From contig NZ_CP010029.1 in NCBI RefSeq assembly GCF_001656035.1, positions 646,232 through 710,231 of the forward strand: DNA of 64,000 nucleotides, written 5' to 3'. The DNA comes from Yersinia entomophaga. GTDB taxonomy: Bacteria; Pseudomonadota; Gammaproteobacteria; Enterobacterales; Enterobacteriaceae. Both the position numbers and the translations under genes were made by a program. Each line of letters begins with the position of its first letter. Positions within the stretch are counted from its first letter, which is position 1. Below, piece after piece: positions 17,204-27,089 of this stretch. The notes beneath the pieces were generated by a model, which saw nothing but the letters and a program-made list of their open reading frames with translations, searched no databases and was not told the origin of the DNA.

Positions 17204-17761
17204 TAGCTCCAGACGATTCCTAACTTTTATTTTTTCGGTGATATGTCTTTTATGCGAATATACGGTGCTATCACTGATATTTAGCTTTTTTGCTATGCGA
17301 TAATTTGGCATTTCTGTCATCCAGTAACACATCACTTTATGTTCTTGCGGACTAAATAAGGACGAATGCGTTGTCCCTTGCTGCCAGCCTTCCTGACTAC
17401 CAGCATCCTGCAAGTGTGTCAGTGAGTGCAATAAATCGGGTAAGCGCCGCTTGGCTAATATTGATACAGTCTCCGTTAAAGGTATTGGTGTTTCGCTAAA
17501 GGGATAAGATGCATCCAGATAAATATAGACTCTGGCGCGTGTACAGCGGGTAATAAATTCCTCCAGCAATGGACAATGTCCGCCGTAGCGACAATATTGG
17601 GTTAAATTGACCATTATTACCGCAGGATCGAAACTCTGAATTACCAGCGTTGCTTGCTCAACAGTTGCTACATCCATTAAATTTACAGATGACATGCTAT
17701 TTAAGTATTTATTTACACCAGAGCGAGTGTAATAACATTCGTCGATGATTAATATTCTCAT
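17168..17761 (-). CDS. RcsA/BglJ-like LuxR-type regulator with pseudo-receiver domain
   Basis: The 197-residue protein has a receiver-like N-terminal domain (about 1-115) and a LuxR-type helix-turn-helix (about 135-190: SPQEHKVMCYWMTEMPNYRIA, then DSTVYSHKRHITEKIKVRNR). The opening IIDECYYTRSGVNKYL resembles RcsA (DLCSYTRLG), and the C-terminal SHK-x-IK-x-KIK pattern is shared with RcsA/RcsB. The position of the phosphoacceptor Asp is Asn52 (VIMVNLTQ), so phosphorylation control is unlikely. RcsA and BglJ act as unphosphorylated partners of RcsB, and a similar role is inferred. It stands alone, 255 bp from solA. Confidence 0.75.
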   Translation of the reverse strand: MRILIIDECYYTRSGVNKYLNSMSSVNLMDVATVEQATLVIQSFDPAVIMVNLTQYCRYGGHCPLLEEFITRCTRARVYIYLDASYPFSETPIPLTETVSILAKRRLPDLLHSLTHLQDAGSQEGWQQGTTHSSLFSPQEHKVMCYWMTEMPNYRIAKKLNISDSTVYSHKRHITEKIKVRNRLELCFIYNVFKYLY

Positions 17762-18016
17762 GGTGTTACATCCTTGTCATACGGGCAACCATACCCGGCC
17801 GCAAACGCGAATAAGTTAATCCTCAGGTAGCTTTAGCGTCAATTCGGGATTCGCGATGCTAATAGACGGCATTTACGAATGGATAATTATAAATAAGCAG
17901 GAAATAGCAGAAATAGCAGTGGGATAATCGAAGATGAACAGAATAATAAAAAAATGCAGGAGATTCTAAAACTATCAGAATATCCTGCGATAAATAGCCC
18001 GATTACGCTAAGACGA
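17762..18016. other. Intergenic region with short AAATAGCAG repeats
   Basis: Between the regulator start and the solA stop. It holds the leftward promoter of the regulator and a short direct repeat (AAATAGCAG twice at about 17902-17920). No ORF or convincing terminator was seen. Confidence 0.35.
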
Positions 18017-19132
18017 TCAGTTAAATCGACTCAAAGAAAAAGGTTTAATATCAATAGGAGACGCCTTATCTTGCGCAAACAGCGCGGCGATTTCGCCCAG
18101 AGCAGTCGCGAACTTAAAACCGTGGCCACTTAGCCCGCTAAATACCATAATTCTTTGACTTTCTGGCAGCGTATCGATAATAAAATCTTCATCAGGACTC
18201 ATATCGTAAGTGCAGGATGAACCCCTTAAACACACGCCAACGCCGGGCAAATAGTTGCGTAAAAAGCTGAAAACTTCGGTTCCATCCTCGGCAAAACCGC
18301 CAAAAGGCTTGCGTTGATCCGCAGATTCAATGAGTTGACCGCCGTTATGTTTACCGATTTTCAGTTCTTCCTTCTTCGACGGGAAACCATAGTAATGGAC
18401 GTTATCTGGAGTTTCTACGGTGAAGGCGGGGAAGTGATTTTCTTCGCTGTAACGTCCGTCTGCGTGATGCCAGGCAAAGACTTTACGCACGGCGGAAATG
18501 GGGAGCGTAGGAAGTAATTTTTTCACCCAGGTGCCAGCGGTGACCACCACTTTCTTACCGCGGTAGGTACCATCGATAGTCACCACATCCACGCCATTAT
18601 CGTCAGGGTGAATAGCCGAAACCGGACAGTTGAATAGAATCCCGCAGCCAGCGGCGGTGACTTCTTTAATCAGGGTGGAGACGGCCAAATCAGATTGCAG
18701 ATAGCCTGATTTCGGCTCAAATACGCCGATATAGTCGTCAGGAACGGTGAAAAGCGGCCATTTTTGCCTCACTTCGCTCCCGTTCATGACCTGAATCGGC
18801 AAATCGTACTTGCGGGCACTTTCCTGTACGTTTTTCAGGAATTCGGAGTCTTGCGGGCCCAGGTTAATCACGCCGCTGGCATGAAACAGCTCCGCGCCAG
18901 TCGCTGTGGACAGGCCATCCCACAAGGTTTGCGCACGAAGAATCAGTGGCACATATTTTTCCCCTTCGCCATAAGCATGACGAATCAGGCGAGTGTCGCC
19001 GTGGTGACTGCCGGATTGATGTGGCGGCATACCGCTGTCGATCATCAGAACCTTTAATCCAGCCTGCGCCGCGTAATAACCCGCAGCTGAGCCAACGGAA
19101 CCGCTGCCAACCACAATCAAATCATATTCCAT
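18017..19132 (-). CDS. solA: SolA, N-methyl-L-tryptophan oxidase
   Basis: The 371-residue protein (E. coli SolA 372) is a flavoprotein of the monomeric sarcosine oxidase family. The N-terminal FAD fold begins [25 protein letters not shown], the flavin-covering loop is [19 protein letters not shown], and the Cys that binds FAD covalently lies in [18 protein letters not shown]. The C-terminal [17 protein letters not shown] completes the FAD site. It oxidatively demethylates N-methyltryptophan and, slowly, sarcosine, releasing formaldehyde and peroxide in the cytosol. Synteny with yceO, bssS and dinI matches E. coli. Confidence 0.95.
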   Translation of the reverse strand: MEYDLIVVGSGSVGSAAGYYAAQAGLKVLMIDSGMPPHQSGSHHGDTRLIRHAYGEGEKYVPLILRAQTLWDGLSTATGAELFHASGVINLGPQDSEFLKNVQESARKYDLPIQVMNGSEVRQKWPLFTVPDDYIGVFEPKSGYLQSDLAVSTLIKEVTAAGCGILFNCPVSAIHPDDNGVDVVTIDGTYRGKKVVVTAGTWVKKLLPTLPISAVRKVFAWHHADGRYSEENHFPAFTVETPDNVHYYGFPSKKEELKIGKHNGGQLIESADQRKPFGGFAEDGTEVFSFLRNYLPGVGVCLRGSSCTYDMSPDEDFIIDTLPESQRIMVFSGLSGHGFKFATALGEIAALFAQDKASPIDIKPFSLSRFN

Positions 19133-19288
19133 GCTCTGGGACTCCAGGAAATAGCGTATATGCCTGATAAACCTTCAGGCCATCGTATAAAGGCAGGCTA
19201 CGCAAAAGTAATAATTATGTGTATTAGTAATAACATGAGTAGAAGACTATCTAAAGGGGCGAAACGAGCGTGAGGGCGGGAGTGGCGA
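19133..19288. other. solA upstream region
   Basis: A 156-bp gap that must contain the leftward solA promoter. AT-rich DNA at 19205-19240 (TAATAATTATGTGTATTAGT-like) is the likely core. No operator was recognised. Confidence 0.35.
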
Positions 19289-19322
19289 ATAAAAAGGCAC
19301 CTGATGAAGACTCATCGGTGCC
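19289..19322 (-). terminator. Terminator of bssS
   Basis: On the minus strand GGCACCGATGA pairs with TCATCAGGTGCC around a short loop and is followed by TTTTTATTCG, about 20 bp past the bssS stop. This is a strong rho-independent terminator. Confidence 0.85.
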
Positions 19323-19344
19323 CTGGGGTTTAGCTTTGAAATAA

Positions 19345-19599
19345 CTAGTGTTTTCGGTGGTCAATGTCTACATAATCCGTTGATTCGATCTTAGCAATGC
19401 CTGCTTCTAGAATATTAATTAATTGGCGTGCTACATCGGTGGTCAGCCAGAGCGTTCTATCGACTAAGGCGTTCTCTGTGGGTTGATCCACGGAAGACAG
19501 GTAATGAAGACGAATCATCATGGCATTGTACGCGTCTACAGTGCTGATATCCCAGCCTACGAGCGGGTGAGTCTGAATAACTTCATCATTTCTGTCCAT
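19345..19599 (-). CDS. bssS: BssS, biofilm regulator
   Basis: The 84-residue protein matches E. coli BssS (YceP, 84 aa): NDEVIQTHPLVGWDISTVDAYNAM, then RTLWLTTDVARQLINILEAGIAKIEST. Only the middle (around SSVDQPTENALVD) and the last ten residues differ clearly. BssS is a small cytosolic protein that influences biofilm formation, signalling through AI-2 and indole in E. coli; its biochemical role is not known. It is monocistronic, with a strong terminator downstream. Confidence 0.95.
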   Translation of the reverse strand: MDRNDEVIQTHPLVGWDISTVDAYNAMMIRLHYLSSVDQPTENALVDRTLWLTTDVARQLINILEAGIAKIESTDYVDIDHRKH

Positions 19600-19842
19600 A
19601 TAGACCCCTTATTAAGTAGTAACTAATTGAAGTAACTAATGAGGATCATTCGGCTCATAATTGAGTGAGCTTTTTCAGTATACGCAACTAGATATTTATT
19701 TGGCGAATAACACAACATCTTTACAAATTTGTTTAATAACGCTGAGAAAATGCACAATAACGCGATTCAGCTTCAATATGGGCATAGAAAGAAAGAGGAC
19801 AAGGGGCTGAGAAAAAATAATCAGAGAACATGATGTGAGGAC
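19600..19842. other. bssS upstream region
   Basis: 243 bp between bssS and the dinI terminator. It carries the bssS promoter and ribosome site (AAGGGG at about 19607 on the minus strand) and an A/T-rich stretch near 19690-19740. No gene or operator was recognised. Confidence 0.4.
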
Positions 19843-19869
19843 AAAAAAGCCGAGGAGCGACTCCCCGGC
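19843..19869 (-). terminator. Terminator of dinI
   Basis: On the minus strand GCCGGGGAG-TCG-CTCCTCGGC forms a 9-bp stem with one mismatch and is followed by TTTTTT, about 20 bp past the dinI stop. Confidence 0.88.
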
Positions 19870-19889
19870 AAAAACTGCATAACAGTGAG

Positions 19890-20129
19890 TTATTCTGCGT
19901 CAAACCAATCGTCGGCGCTTTCCCAAATTTCTTGCAATATTTCAGAGATCCGATCTTTATCGGTTTTGGCTCCGCCAAGTACCGAAAGATCGTTAGCTCC
20001 GGCATAACGAATCCTGACGGTCGTATCCGGGAATTGAGCATTGAGCCTTTTAGTGAGCTCCCCGGTTAAGGCTTCAATCGCGCCCGCGGGTAATGGGTTT
20101 TTTCTATCAATGCTGACTTCAACACGCAT
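19890..20129 (-). CDS. dinI: DinI, DNA-damage-inducible RecA-filament modulator
   Basis: The 79-residue protein matches DinI (81 aa in E. coli): MRVEVSIDRKNPLPAGAIEAL, FPDTTVRIRYAGANDLSVLG, and the acidic C-terminal helix DRISEILQEIWESADDWF that mimics DNA in the RecA groove. It binds and stabilises RecA filaments and so tempers LexA and UmuD cleavage. The ATG at 20129 has GGATGAAAC upstream. A near-consensus LexA box 22-41 bp upstream of the start places it in the SOS regulon, as in E. coli. Confidence 0.96.
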   Translation of the reverse strand: MRVEVSIDRKNPLPAGAIEALTGELTKRLNAQFPDTTVRIRYAGANDLSVLGGAKTDKDRISEILQEIWESADDWFDAE

Positions 20130-20150
20130 GTTTCATCCTCCGAATATTGA

Positions 20151-20170
20151 TACTGTATGTTTATACAGTT
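20151..20170 (-). promoter_or_regulatory. LexA (SOS) box of dinI
   Basis: TACTGTATGTTTATACAGTT fits the 20-bp LexA consensus TACTGTATATATATACAGTA, with both CTGT/ACAG cores intact. It sits directly upstream of the dinI ribosome site, overlapping the expected promoter. Confidence 0.93.
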
Positions 20171-20250
20171 AAATGTAATGTGCGACAAGAGGGAGAATGA
20201 AAAAAATGAGAAAAATAAGGGAAGAGAATAACGCTTCCCCTTGAAAGACA

Positions 20251-21297
20251 TTAGCTTTTTACTGACCAATTCAGCGTTTGGCCTGCCAGATAAGGCACAA
20301 TAGATTCGTTACCAAGCGAAATTTCTTCCGGCTGGGTGAAGGGCTGGCGCACCAACTCAACAAAATCTTCATTGACTGGCAAACCGTAGAAACGCGGCCC
20401 GTTCAATGAACAGAAGGCTTCAAGATGTTGTAAAGCCTCCATTTCTTCAAACACGGTAGCGTAGGACGGTAAGGCCGACGGCGCATTGAATACGCCCGCG
20501 CAGCCACAGGAAGACTCTTTGCGGTGTTTGGCATGCGGCGCTGAGTCGGTACCCAGGAAGAAACGCTCGCTGCCGCTGGCAACGGCTTGACGCAGAGCCT
20601 GCTGGTGGGTGCCACGTTTCAGGATTGGCAAACAGAACAGGTGAGGGCGAATACCGCCAACTAACATGTGGTTACGGTTAAACATTAAATGCTGTGGCGT
20701 GATGGTCGCGGCAATAAAATCATTACCTGCAAGCACATAATCAGCCGCATCTTTGGTGGTGATATGCTCGAAAACGATTTTCAGCGCAGGGAATTTTTGG
20801 CGGATAGGCTCCAGAATCTGATCGATAAAGCGGGCTTCCCGATCGAAGATATCGACATCGGCATCGGTTACTTCCCCGTGAATCAATAGCGGCATACCTA
20901 ATTTCTGCATCTGCTCGAACAGCGGATAAATCCCTAAAATATCGGACACACCGTGGGTTGAGTTCGTAGTGGCATTGGCAGGGTAAAGTTTGGCCGCGGT
21001 GAATACGCCTTGCTCGAAACCTGCGGTCAACTCTCTTTCGGTCAACTGGTTGGTCAGATAACAAGTCATCAGCGGAGTGAATGTCTGGCCTTTAGGCACC
21101 GCCGCCAAAATACGTTCCCGATAAGCAATGGCGCTGCTAACGGTGGTAATGGGAGTGGCCAGATTTGGCATCACTATCGCCCGGCCAAATACCTCACTGG
21201 TATAAGGGAGTACCCTGGCTAACATTTCGTCGTCACGCAAGTGGATGTGCCAATCGTCCGGGCGGCGAATTTTCAGGGTTTGGGATTGTGCAGTCAT
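20251..21297 (-). CDS. pyrC: PyrC, dihydroorotase
   Basis: The 348-residue enzyme (same length as E. coli) closes carbamoyl aspartate to dihydroorotate in pyrimidine synthesis. The metal site is visible: His-x-His in DWHIHLRDD, the carboxylated Lys in [16 protein letters not shown], His in LLIHGEV and FEHITT, and Asp in LGTDSAPHA. The ATG at 21297, preceded by AAGTGGAG, gives the exact family length; an in-frame extension to 21441 is not conserved. E. coli pyrC is controlled by start-site switching in a pyrimidine-sensitive leader hairpin; I cannot establish the equivalent hairpin here. dinI follows with its own SOS promoter. Confidence 0.96.
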   Translation of the reverse strand: MTAQSQTLKIRRPDDWHIHLRDDEMLARVLPYTSEVFGRAIVMPNLATPITTVSSAIAYRERILAAVPKGQTFTPLMTCYLTNQLTERELTAGFEQGVFTAAKLYPANATTNSTHGVSDILGIYPLFEQMQKLGMPLLIHGEVTDADVDIFDREARFIDQILEPIRQKFPALKIVFEHITTKDAADYVLAGNDFIAATITPQHLMFNRNHMLVGGIRPHLFCLPILKRGTHQQALRQAVASGSERFFLGTDSAPHAKHRKESSCGCAGVFNAPSALPSYATVFEEMEALQHLEAFCSLNGPRFYGLPVNEDFVELVRQPFTQPEEISLGNESIVPYLAGQTLNWSVKS

Positions 21298-21533
21298 TTG
21301 GCTAGCTCCACTTTGATGATGAGAATTTCGAGGTTTTTTGCTGGTACGGGAGTGTTTCCGGCGGGGTGTAAGGATAAGCGGAAAGTGCGACAGATGCATC
21401 TGATTGTTCGGGTTAAGTTGAAAACAATTAGAAAAAGGCATCTTATATAGACAGGTATTGCGTCAGTGAATTCGATGCAATAAACAGCTATCGGTCGTCA
21501 GGCCGACAGAAGATTGAAACAGGAGAGGGTAAA

Positions 21534-21821
21534 ATGGAAGTTCGCGTCATCGCCAGCTTAGTGGCGAAACCAGAGTTTATTGAAGATGTTAAGGCTATTG
21601 TGCATCAAATTATTGAGCCAAGTCGTGCCGAAGGCGGCAATCTGCAATACGATCTTCATGCGGAAATCGGTCAGCCGGGTACCTTTGTGTTCTTTGAGCG
21701 TTGGGCCTCCGATGATGCGCTGCAAAAGCACAATAAAACCGCTCATTTCCAGGCATTTGTCGGCCAGTTAGACGGCAAATTGGATAATCTGGATATCAAA
21801 ACGCTGAAACAGATTGCCTGA
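21534..21821 (+). CDS. YgiN-like antibiotic biosynthesis monooxygenase (ABM) domain protein
   Basis: The 95-residue protein is a single ABM fold (dimeric ferredoxin-like barrel): MEVRVIASLVAKPEFIEDV, IIEPSRAEGGNLQYDLHAE, TFVFFERWASDDALQKHNKTAHF. The ExWxxxxxLxxHxxxxHF pattern is the family hallmark. Relatives such as YgiN are cofactor-independent quinol monooxygenases, but many are uncharacterised, so the reaction here is inference. A good ribosome site (CAGGAGAGGG) precedes the ATG at 21534. It diverges from pyrC and converges on rne, sharing a bidirectional terminator. In E. coli this position holds other genes. Confidence 0.85.
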   Translation: MEVRVIASLVAKPEFIEDVKAIVHQIIEPSRAEGGNLQYDLHAEIGQPGTFVFFERWASDDALQKHNKTAHFQAFVGQLDGKLDNLDIKTLKQIA

Positions 21822-21862
21822 TTGACTCGGTTTAATGCTCAGAAATTACGGTTTTCAGTCGT

Positions 21863-21889
21863 AAAAAAACCCGCCGTGTGGCGGGTTTT
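21863..21889. terminator. Bidirectional terminator between the ABM gene and rne
   Basis: CCCGCC-GTGT-GGCGGG forms a 6-bp GC stem extended by A/T pairs, with T-runs on both strands (TTTT on plus, TTTTTTT on minus). It can end both the rightward ABM transcript and the leftward rne transcript. Confidence 0.88.
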
Positions 21890-21912
21890 GTCGTTAAGGA
21901 GCTCGCTGTCAG

Positions 21913-24900
21913 TTACTTGACTGGCTGAGGCTTGGTAGCCGGTGCCGTAGCCTTGTTCACTGCCGCGTGCGCGCCCGCAGAGCCTTTACCTGCAAAGTCG
22001 AACGCAGGGCGTTGCCATTCACTGTGAGCTGACGCTTGCGTAGCCTGAGTTGAGGCAGAAGCCGGTGCTTTGGTCATCGGAGCGAATGCATGATGTTTGA
22101 AGCGCACGCCTTCCGGATGAACAACCGCTTCGGTCACTACGGTAGCGGCCACTTCAACGGTTTTCGGTGCATCAACTACTGGCGTTTCCGGCGCTGCTTG
22201 CGTCGCAGTCACTTCAGCAACAACGGTTTCAGCCACATTCTCTTCTACCACAGCTTTTGTTGTTGGCGCGGTTTCTTCAACTGCGTCAGTTGCGCTGACA
22301 ATGGTTTCGGTATGAGCTTCAAACGGTGCTTCAACAGCCAGGGTTTCGGCAACAACGTCTTCTATAGTGACCGCTTTCGCTGCGATTTCTTCAACCGCAG
22401 GTTGAGCCGTCACTTCTGGCTGAACAACCGCTTGCGCTGCTGGCTGGTTAACCGGAGTTTCAGCTTTCGTCGTTTCAACGCCAGCAGTTTCCATTTCAAC
22501 AGTTTTAACTTCAGCAGTTTCAACTGCAACAGTTTTGACTACAGGCGCCTCAACGACTGGAGCAGCAACTGGCGCGCGGCCCGGTACGGCAGCAGCTGAT
22601 GAAGATGAACCACCTGGCTGATGTTTGTAAGCCGCAGGCGCTGGCGTGAACGCTTCAACCGGTTTTTCAGCTTTAGGCGCTTCAATCACAGCAGGTTCAG
22701 CGACAACGGCTGGTACCGCCACGGTTTGTTCAATCGCTGGCGATGCAGCAACCGAATTCGCCTGACCGGTGGTGACTGCCGGTGCTGCGATCACAGCAGG
22801 TGTTTCAGCCGCTTGGGTATTCAGGTTTTCTGCGATATTTTCCGCTGCTGGCTCAGCAACTTGCTGTTCCTGCGGCAGTGCAACCGGATAACGAATAAAC
22901 ACCTTGCCTGACGCCATTTCCGGAGAGGCAAACGCCCCGGCCAGAGGCATAGCGGATTGGGTTGGATAACGCTCGTCACGATAGCGACGACGACGTTGAC
23001 CACTGACACGCAGGTGACGTGGTGAACGGCGTGAACGACGTGGCATACCATTCTCGTTATTGGCAGAACGATCGTTACCGTTGTCTTCATCCGCTGCTGG
23101 TGCTAACAGTTTCACTTCTTCCTGTGCAACAACCGGAGCCGCGGTTTGCTCGGCGATTTTAACAACAGGAGTCTTTTCACTGGCGGTATCCGCTGGGTTC
23201 AGTTCATCATTGGCCGATTGAATACGTACTTTTTGATTCAATTGACGACGCTGACGACGCTGCATCACCTGTTGGCGTTCTTCCTGCTCAGGCTGGACTT
23301 CTTCTACCAGATTTACCGCTACAACGCTTTCAACCACTTCAGCCGCTTTCACTTCCTGCGGATTCTGACGTTGACGACGTTGACGATCGCCACGTTCACG
23401 ACGCGGTTGCTGTTCTTCCCGTGGCGCTTTGTCGTTGTCGCGATTTTCTACCGTAGCTTCAACCGCGGTATTTTGCTGGTTAGAACGACGGTTACGACGC
23501 TGATCTTCACGGCCTTCACGGCCTTCACGGATGTCACGATTATCGCGGTTTGCATCCCGATTGCCGTTGTCACGCGCGTTTTCACGCGTATTTTCGCGAC
23601 CTTCACGCGGCGTGCGGTCACCGCGATCTTTGCGGCCATTGTTCTGACGGCGCGGATTACGACGATCTTGACGACGATTATCGGTATTTTCGGTTTTTTC
23701 GACGACAGCCGGTTTCACTTCCGCTTCAGCTGGTGCGGCGAACAGGCTTTTCAGACCGCTAATCAAGCGACTAAACAGACCCGGCTGTGCGGCACTGACG
23801 GCTGCTTTTGCTGGCTGCACCGCAGGTTTGGCCGCTGCCGCAGGTTCAGCTTCCGGTGGCACTTCCGTTGGCAGAGAGAAGGTCGCCAGCGCCGGTTGTT
23901 CCGGACGTTTGCGTTCCATTGGCGCTTCTTCCAGTGGCTGAGCCATCTCTTCTTCATGCAGTTTCGGCAGCAGGTAGCTCAGGGTCGGAACTTCTTCACC
24001 TTTACGTACGCGCAGCACCGAGTAATGCGGGGTTTGCATCTGGTCGTTAGGTACGATAACTGCACGCACGCCGCCTTGACGCTTCTCAATGGCATTAACC
24101 GATTCACGTTTTTCATTCAGCAGATAAGAGGCAATCTGGACTGGAACGATAGCGTGAACTTCATGGGTATTCTCTTTCAGCGCTTCTTCTTCAATCAGAC
24201 GAAGAATCGACAGCGACAGAGATTCATTGTCACGCACGGTGCCGGTGCCGCTGCAACGCGGGCAGACGTGGTGGCTGGATTCACCCAGTGACGGGCTAAG
24301 GCGCTGACGGGACATTTCCAGCAGACCGAAGCGAGAAATCCGGCCGATCTGAATACGGGCGCGGTCTTGACGAACGGCGTCACGCAGACGGTTTTCTACT
24401 TCACGCTGATGGCGAACCGGCGTCATATCGATAAAGTCGATAACGATTAGGCCGCCGAGGTCACGCAGACGCAATTGGCGAGCGATTTCGTCCGCCGCTT
24501 CCAGGTTGGTATTGAAAGCCGTTTCTTCGATGTCGCCGCCGCGAGTAGCGCGTGCGGAGTTGATATCAATCGCGGTCAACGCTTCGGTGGTATCGATAAC
24601 GATAGAACCGCCGGAAGGCAAACGCACTTCGCGCTGGAACGCAGATTCAATCTGAGATTCAATCTGATAGTGGCTGAACAACGGGATTTCGCCGCTGTAC
24701 AATTTGATTTTGCTGCTGAAATCCGGGCGACCCAGAGCGGCAATATGCTCTTTGGCCAGATCGAGAATTTTTGGATTGTCGATCAGGATTTCGCCGATGT
24801 CCGGGCGCAGGTAATCGCGGAAGGCACGCACGATAACGTTGCTTTCCTGATGAATCAGGAACGGAGCAGGGCGGCCTTCGGCGGCTTTTTTAATCGCATC

Positions 24901-25473
24901 CCAGTGTTTCAGGCGGAATGACAAGTCCCATTGCAGCGCGTCGGCAGATTTGCCTACGCCAGCCGTACGGACAATCAGCCCCATGCCGTCAGGCAACTGG
25001 AGTGAAGACAGGGCTTCTTTTAGTTCAGTACGGTCGTCACCTTCGATGCGGCGAGAAATGCCACCGGCACGCGGGTTATTAGGCATCAGAACTAAATAGC
25101 TGCCAGCGAGACTGATAAATGTGGTTAAGGCTGCGCCTTTATTACCACGTTCTTCTTTATCAACCTGAACAATAACTTCCTGGCCTTCGCGCAATACATC
25201 TTTGATGTTTGGACGGCCATGAGAGGAATAATTACTTGGGAAGTACTCGCGAGAGATTTCTTTTAAAGGAAGGAAACCATGTCTTTCTGCACCGTAATCA
25301 ACAAAAGCAGCTTCCAGACTTGGCTCAATTCGGGTGATTTTACCTTTGTAAATATTCGCTTTTTTTTGCTCATGGCCCGGACTTTCAATATCCAGATCAT
25401 AAAGCCGCTGTCCATCTACAAGGGCAACACGCAACTCTTCCTGCTGAGTTGCGTTAATCAACATTCTTTTCAT
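21913..25473 (-). CDS. rne: RNase E, endoribonuclease and degradosome scaffold
   Basis: The 1186-residue protein (E. coli 1061) starts [30 protein letters not shown]. The catalytic half is conserved: S1 domain at about 35-125, the 5' sensor region [10 protein letters not shown] near 167-176, metal-binding Asp in [14 protein letters not shown] and [12 protein letters not shown] (about 303 and 346), and the zinc-link CPRCSGTG (about 404-407). The C-terminal half is disordered, with a membrane-binding amphipathic region ([15 protein letters not shown]), an Arg-rich RNA-binding block and long Ala/Pro/Glu/Val stretches, longer than in E. coli. It cleaves single-stranded RNA in mRNA decay and rRNA/tRNA processing and assembles PNPase, RhlB and enolase. 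Confidence 0.97.
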   Translation of the reverse strand: MKRMLINATQQEELRVALVDGQRLYDLDIESPGHEQKKANIYKGKITRIEPSLEAAFVDYGAERHGFLPLKEISREYFPSNYSSHGRPNIKDVLREGQEVIVQVDKEERGNKGAALTTFISLAGSYLVLMPNNPRAGGISRRIEGDDRTELKEALSSLQLPDGMGLIVRTAGVGKSADALQWDLSFRLKHWDAIKKAAEGRPAPFLIHQESNVIVRAFRDYLRPDIGEILIDNPKILDLAKEHIAALGRPDFSSKIKLYSGEIPLFSHYQIESQIESAFQREVRLPSGGSIVIDTTEALTAIDINSARATRGGDIEETAFNTNLEAADEIARQLRLRDLGGLIVIDFIDMTPVRHQREVENRLRDAVRQDRARIQIGRISRFGLLEMSRQRLSPSLGESSHHVCPRCSGTGTVRDNESLSLSILRLIEEEALKENTHEVHAIVPVQIASYLLNEKRESVNAIEKRQGGVRAVIVPNDQMQTPHYSVLRVRKGEEVPTLSYLLPKLHEEEMAQPLEEAPMERKRPEQPALATFSLPTEVPPEAEPAAAAKPAVQPAKAAVSAAQPGLFSRLISGLKSLFAAPAEAEVKPAVVEKTENTDNRRQDRRNPRRQNNGRKDRGDRTPREGRENTRENARDNGNRDANRDNRDIREGREGREDQRRNRRSNQQNTAVEATVENRDNDKAPREEQQPRRERGDRQRRQRQNPQEVKAAEVVESVVAVNLVEEVQPEQEERQQVMQRRQRRQLNQKVRIQSANDELNPADTASEKTPVVKIAEQTAAPVVAQEEVKLLAPAADEDNGNDRSANNENGMPRRSRRSPRHLRVSGQRRRRYRDERYPTQSAMPLAGAFASPEMASGKVFIRYPVALPQEQQVAEPAAENIAENLNTQAAETPAVIAAPAVTTGQANSVAASPAIEQTVAVPAVVAEPAVIEAPKAEKPVEAFTPAPAAYKHQPGGSSSSAAAVPGRAPVAAPVVEAPVVKTVAVETAEVKTVEMETAGVETTKAETPVNQPAAQAVVQPEVTAQPAVEEIAAKAVTIEDVVAETLAVEAPFEAHTETIVSATDAVEETAPTTKAVVEENVAETVVAEVTATQAAPETPVVDAPKTVEVAATVVTEAVVHPEGVRFKHHAFAPMTKAPASASTQATQASAHSEWQRPAFDFAGKGSAGAHAAVNKATAPATKPQPVK

Positions 25474-26023
25474 CTTAACTTACTCGTTATTTTTACATTG
25501 GCGTTAGAACTGCGGGCAAAATAACCTCATGGCCGGATAAACCGATGACCCCGAGTCTTCTAGCAAAGCCGTCAACCTCACGGTTGTCGCCTGCATAGGG
25601 GCGCATTATCTCGGTAAGCCTGTGTTTCTTTCTGAAAAACAGCGCTTTTAGTAGAGGGCAGCTTCTGAATTTATGACAACAGATCTGATCCCATTTGCCG
25701 GCCAAGCTGCAACCCGCAGCCCGCTAATTGCTTGATTTCACATTACGTCTTACGCCATTGCTGCGTTTTTGTGCGATCAGGCAAACTTATTATTCCACAA
25801 GTTCCTTGATCTAACGAGAATCAACGCGGAATTAACTGCATTATTCCATTGCTGATACTGATATAGCAAGGTGACTTTAGCTGTCTAAGTAAAGATTATT
25901 TTACTGTGTTCACAGTGTTGGCGAGTATTGATGTGTTATTAAACAAAAATAATGCGCAAACGTTCTCTTCAATAGCCAGACTCACAGTTAAGCACATAAA
26001 AAGGGGTGGCGCTAATTCCTCTG
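25474..26023. promoter_or_regulatory. rne leader and rne/rluC divergent promoter region
   Basis: The 570-bp divergent gap matches the position of the E. coli rne promoters and the long (about 360-nt) 5' leader whose hairpins allow RNase E to limit its own mRNA. GC-rich dyad segments at about 25520-25620 (for example CCGGATAAACCGATGACC and the ACCTCACGGTTGTCGCC area) are plausible leader stems, but I did not fold them. The small ORFs here look like chance reading frames. Confidence 0.5.
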
Positions 26024-26029
26024 TATAAT
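26024..26029 (+). promoter_or_regulatory. rluC promoter -10 element
   Basis: A perfect TATAAT lies 14 nt upstream of the rluC ATG. A start site 6-8 nt after it would leave a leader of under 10 nt with no Shine-Dalgarno sequence. No good -35 hexamer lies 17 nt upstream. Confidence 0.5.
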
Positions 26030-26043
26030 TAGAATCGCGCACC

Positions 26044-27006
26044 ATGAAAACAGATAATCCAGTAGTACAATTAATCACCATTTCTGCCGACGAAGCCGGT
26101 CAGCGGATCGATAACTTTTTGCTCGCTAAATTAAAAGGCGTGCCAAAGAGCATGATCTACCGCATCGTGCGTAAGGGTGAAGTTCGCGTCAATAAAGGAC
26201 GCATTAAACCAGAATATAAGCTGGCGGACGGCGATGTGGTGCGTGTACCGCCGGTGCGCGTGGCCGAGCGTGAAGACGCACCCGTTTCGGCAAAACTGGA
26301 TAAAGTCGCGGCGTTGGCCGACTGTATCCTGTTTGAGGACGATTACCTGCTGGTGCTGAATAAACCTTCGGGAACCGCGGTACACGGCGGAAGTGGTCTG
26401 AGTTTTGGCGTAATTGAAGCGCTGAGAGCGTTGCGTCCGGAAGCGCGTTTCCTCGAATTGGTGCATCGTCTTGACCGCGACACTTCCGGCGTTCTGTTGG
26501 TAGCGAAAAAACGTTCGGCGCTGCGCTCCCTACATGAACAGCTGCGGCTGAAAGGTATGCAAAAAGACTATCTGGCGCTAGTTCGCGGCCAATGGCAATC
26601 TCATTGCAAGGCGGTTCAGGCACCGTTGCTGAAAAATATTATGCAGAGCGGCGAGCGAGTCGTGAAGGTGAGCAGCGAAGGCAAACCGTCGGAAACCCGC
26701 TTTAAAGTGGAAGAGCGCTTTGAACACTGCACGTTGGTAAAAGCTAGCCCGATTACTGGCCGAACTCACCAGATACGCGTTCACGCATTGCATGCCGGCC
26801 ATCCGATCGCTTTTGATGACCGTTACGGTGACCGTGATTTCGATGCGCAACTTAAAGGCACTGGCTTACATCGCCTGTTCCTGCATGCGGCAGCTTTACG
26901 GTTTGAGCATCCGAATACCGGCGAAACCATGCGGCTGGAAGCGCCGTTGGATAATCAGTTACGCCACTGCCTGTTAATGCTGCGGAAAAACTTCCCGGCA
27001 AAATAA
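26044..27006 (+). CDS. rluC: RluC, 23S rRNA pseudouridine synthase
   Basis: The 320-residue protein has an N-terminal S4 RNA-binding domain (about 18-75: [32 protein letters not shown]) and an RsuA/RluC catalytic domain with Asp144 in [16 protein letters not shown], then [10 protein letters not shown]. coli RluC makes pseudouridines 955, 2504 and 2580 in 23S rRNA. It diverges from rne as in E. coli. No ribosome site precedes the ATG, and a perfect -10 hexamer lies just 14 nt upstream. Confidence 0.95.
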   Translation: MKTDNPVVQLITISADEAGQRIDNFLLAKLKGVPKSMIYRIVRKGEVRVNKGRIKPEYKLADGDVVRVPPVRVAEREDAPVSAKLDKVAALADCILFEDDYLLVLNKPSGTAVHGGSGLSFGVIEALRALRPEARFLELVHRLDRDTSGVLLVAKKRSALRSLHEQLRLKGMQKDYLALVRGQWQSHCKAVQAPLLKNIMQSGERVVKVSSEGKPSETRFKVEERFEHCTLVKASPITGRTHQIRVHALHAGHPIAFDDRYGDRDFDAQLKGTGLHRLFLHAAALRFEHPNTGETMRLEAPLDNQLRHCLLMLRKNFPAK

Positions 27007-27033
27007 TCGTGCTGTCAGCTTCGAATAGCATCG

Positions 27034-27062
27034 GTAAGGCGCAAAAGTGCGCCTTACTTTGT
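27034..27062. terminator. Bidirectional terminator between rluC and yceF
   Basis: GTAAGGCGCA (27034-27043) pairs perfectly with TGCGCCTTAC (27048-27057) around AAAG, followed by TTTGTT. It lies between convergent genes and may serve both. Confidence 0.8.
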
Positions 27063-27089
27063 TATATCACTCTTTTTATTGTCTTATTA

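Noticed and set aside
21340..21375. Possible PurR box upstream of pyrC (CCGGAAACACTCCCGT-like)
   Set aside because: Only about seven of twelve core bases fit the PurR consensus and the symmetry is poor.
23146..24291. Long plus-strand ORF (381 codons) and others at 22090-22911 opposite rne
   Set aside because: They lie antisense to the Ala/Pro/Arg-rich C-terminal half of rne, where the codon bias of the real gene keeps the opposite frame open. Their translations are low-complexity Phe/Arg runs without a ribosome site.
25493..25705. Minus-strand ORF of 70 codons upstream of rne
   Set aside because: It lies in the expected structured rne leader, lacks a ribosome site and shows no known similarity.
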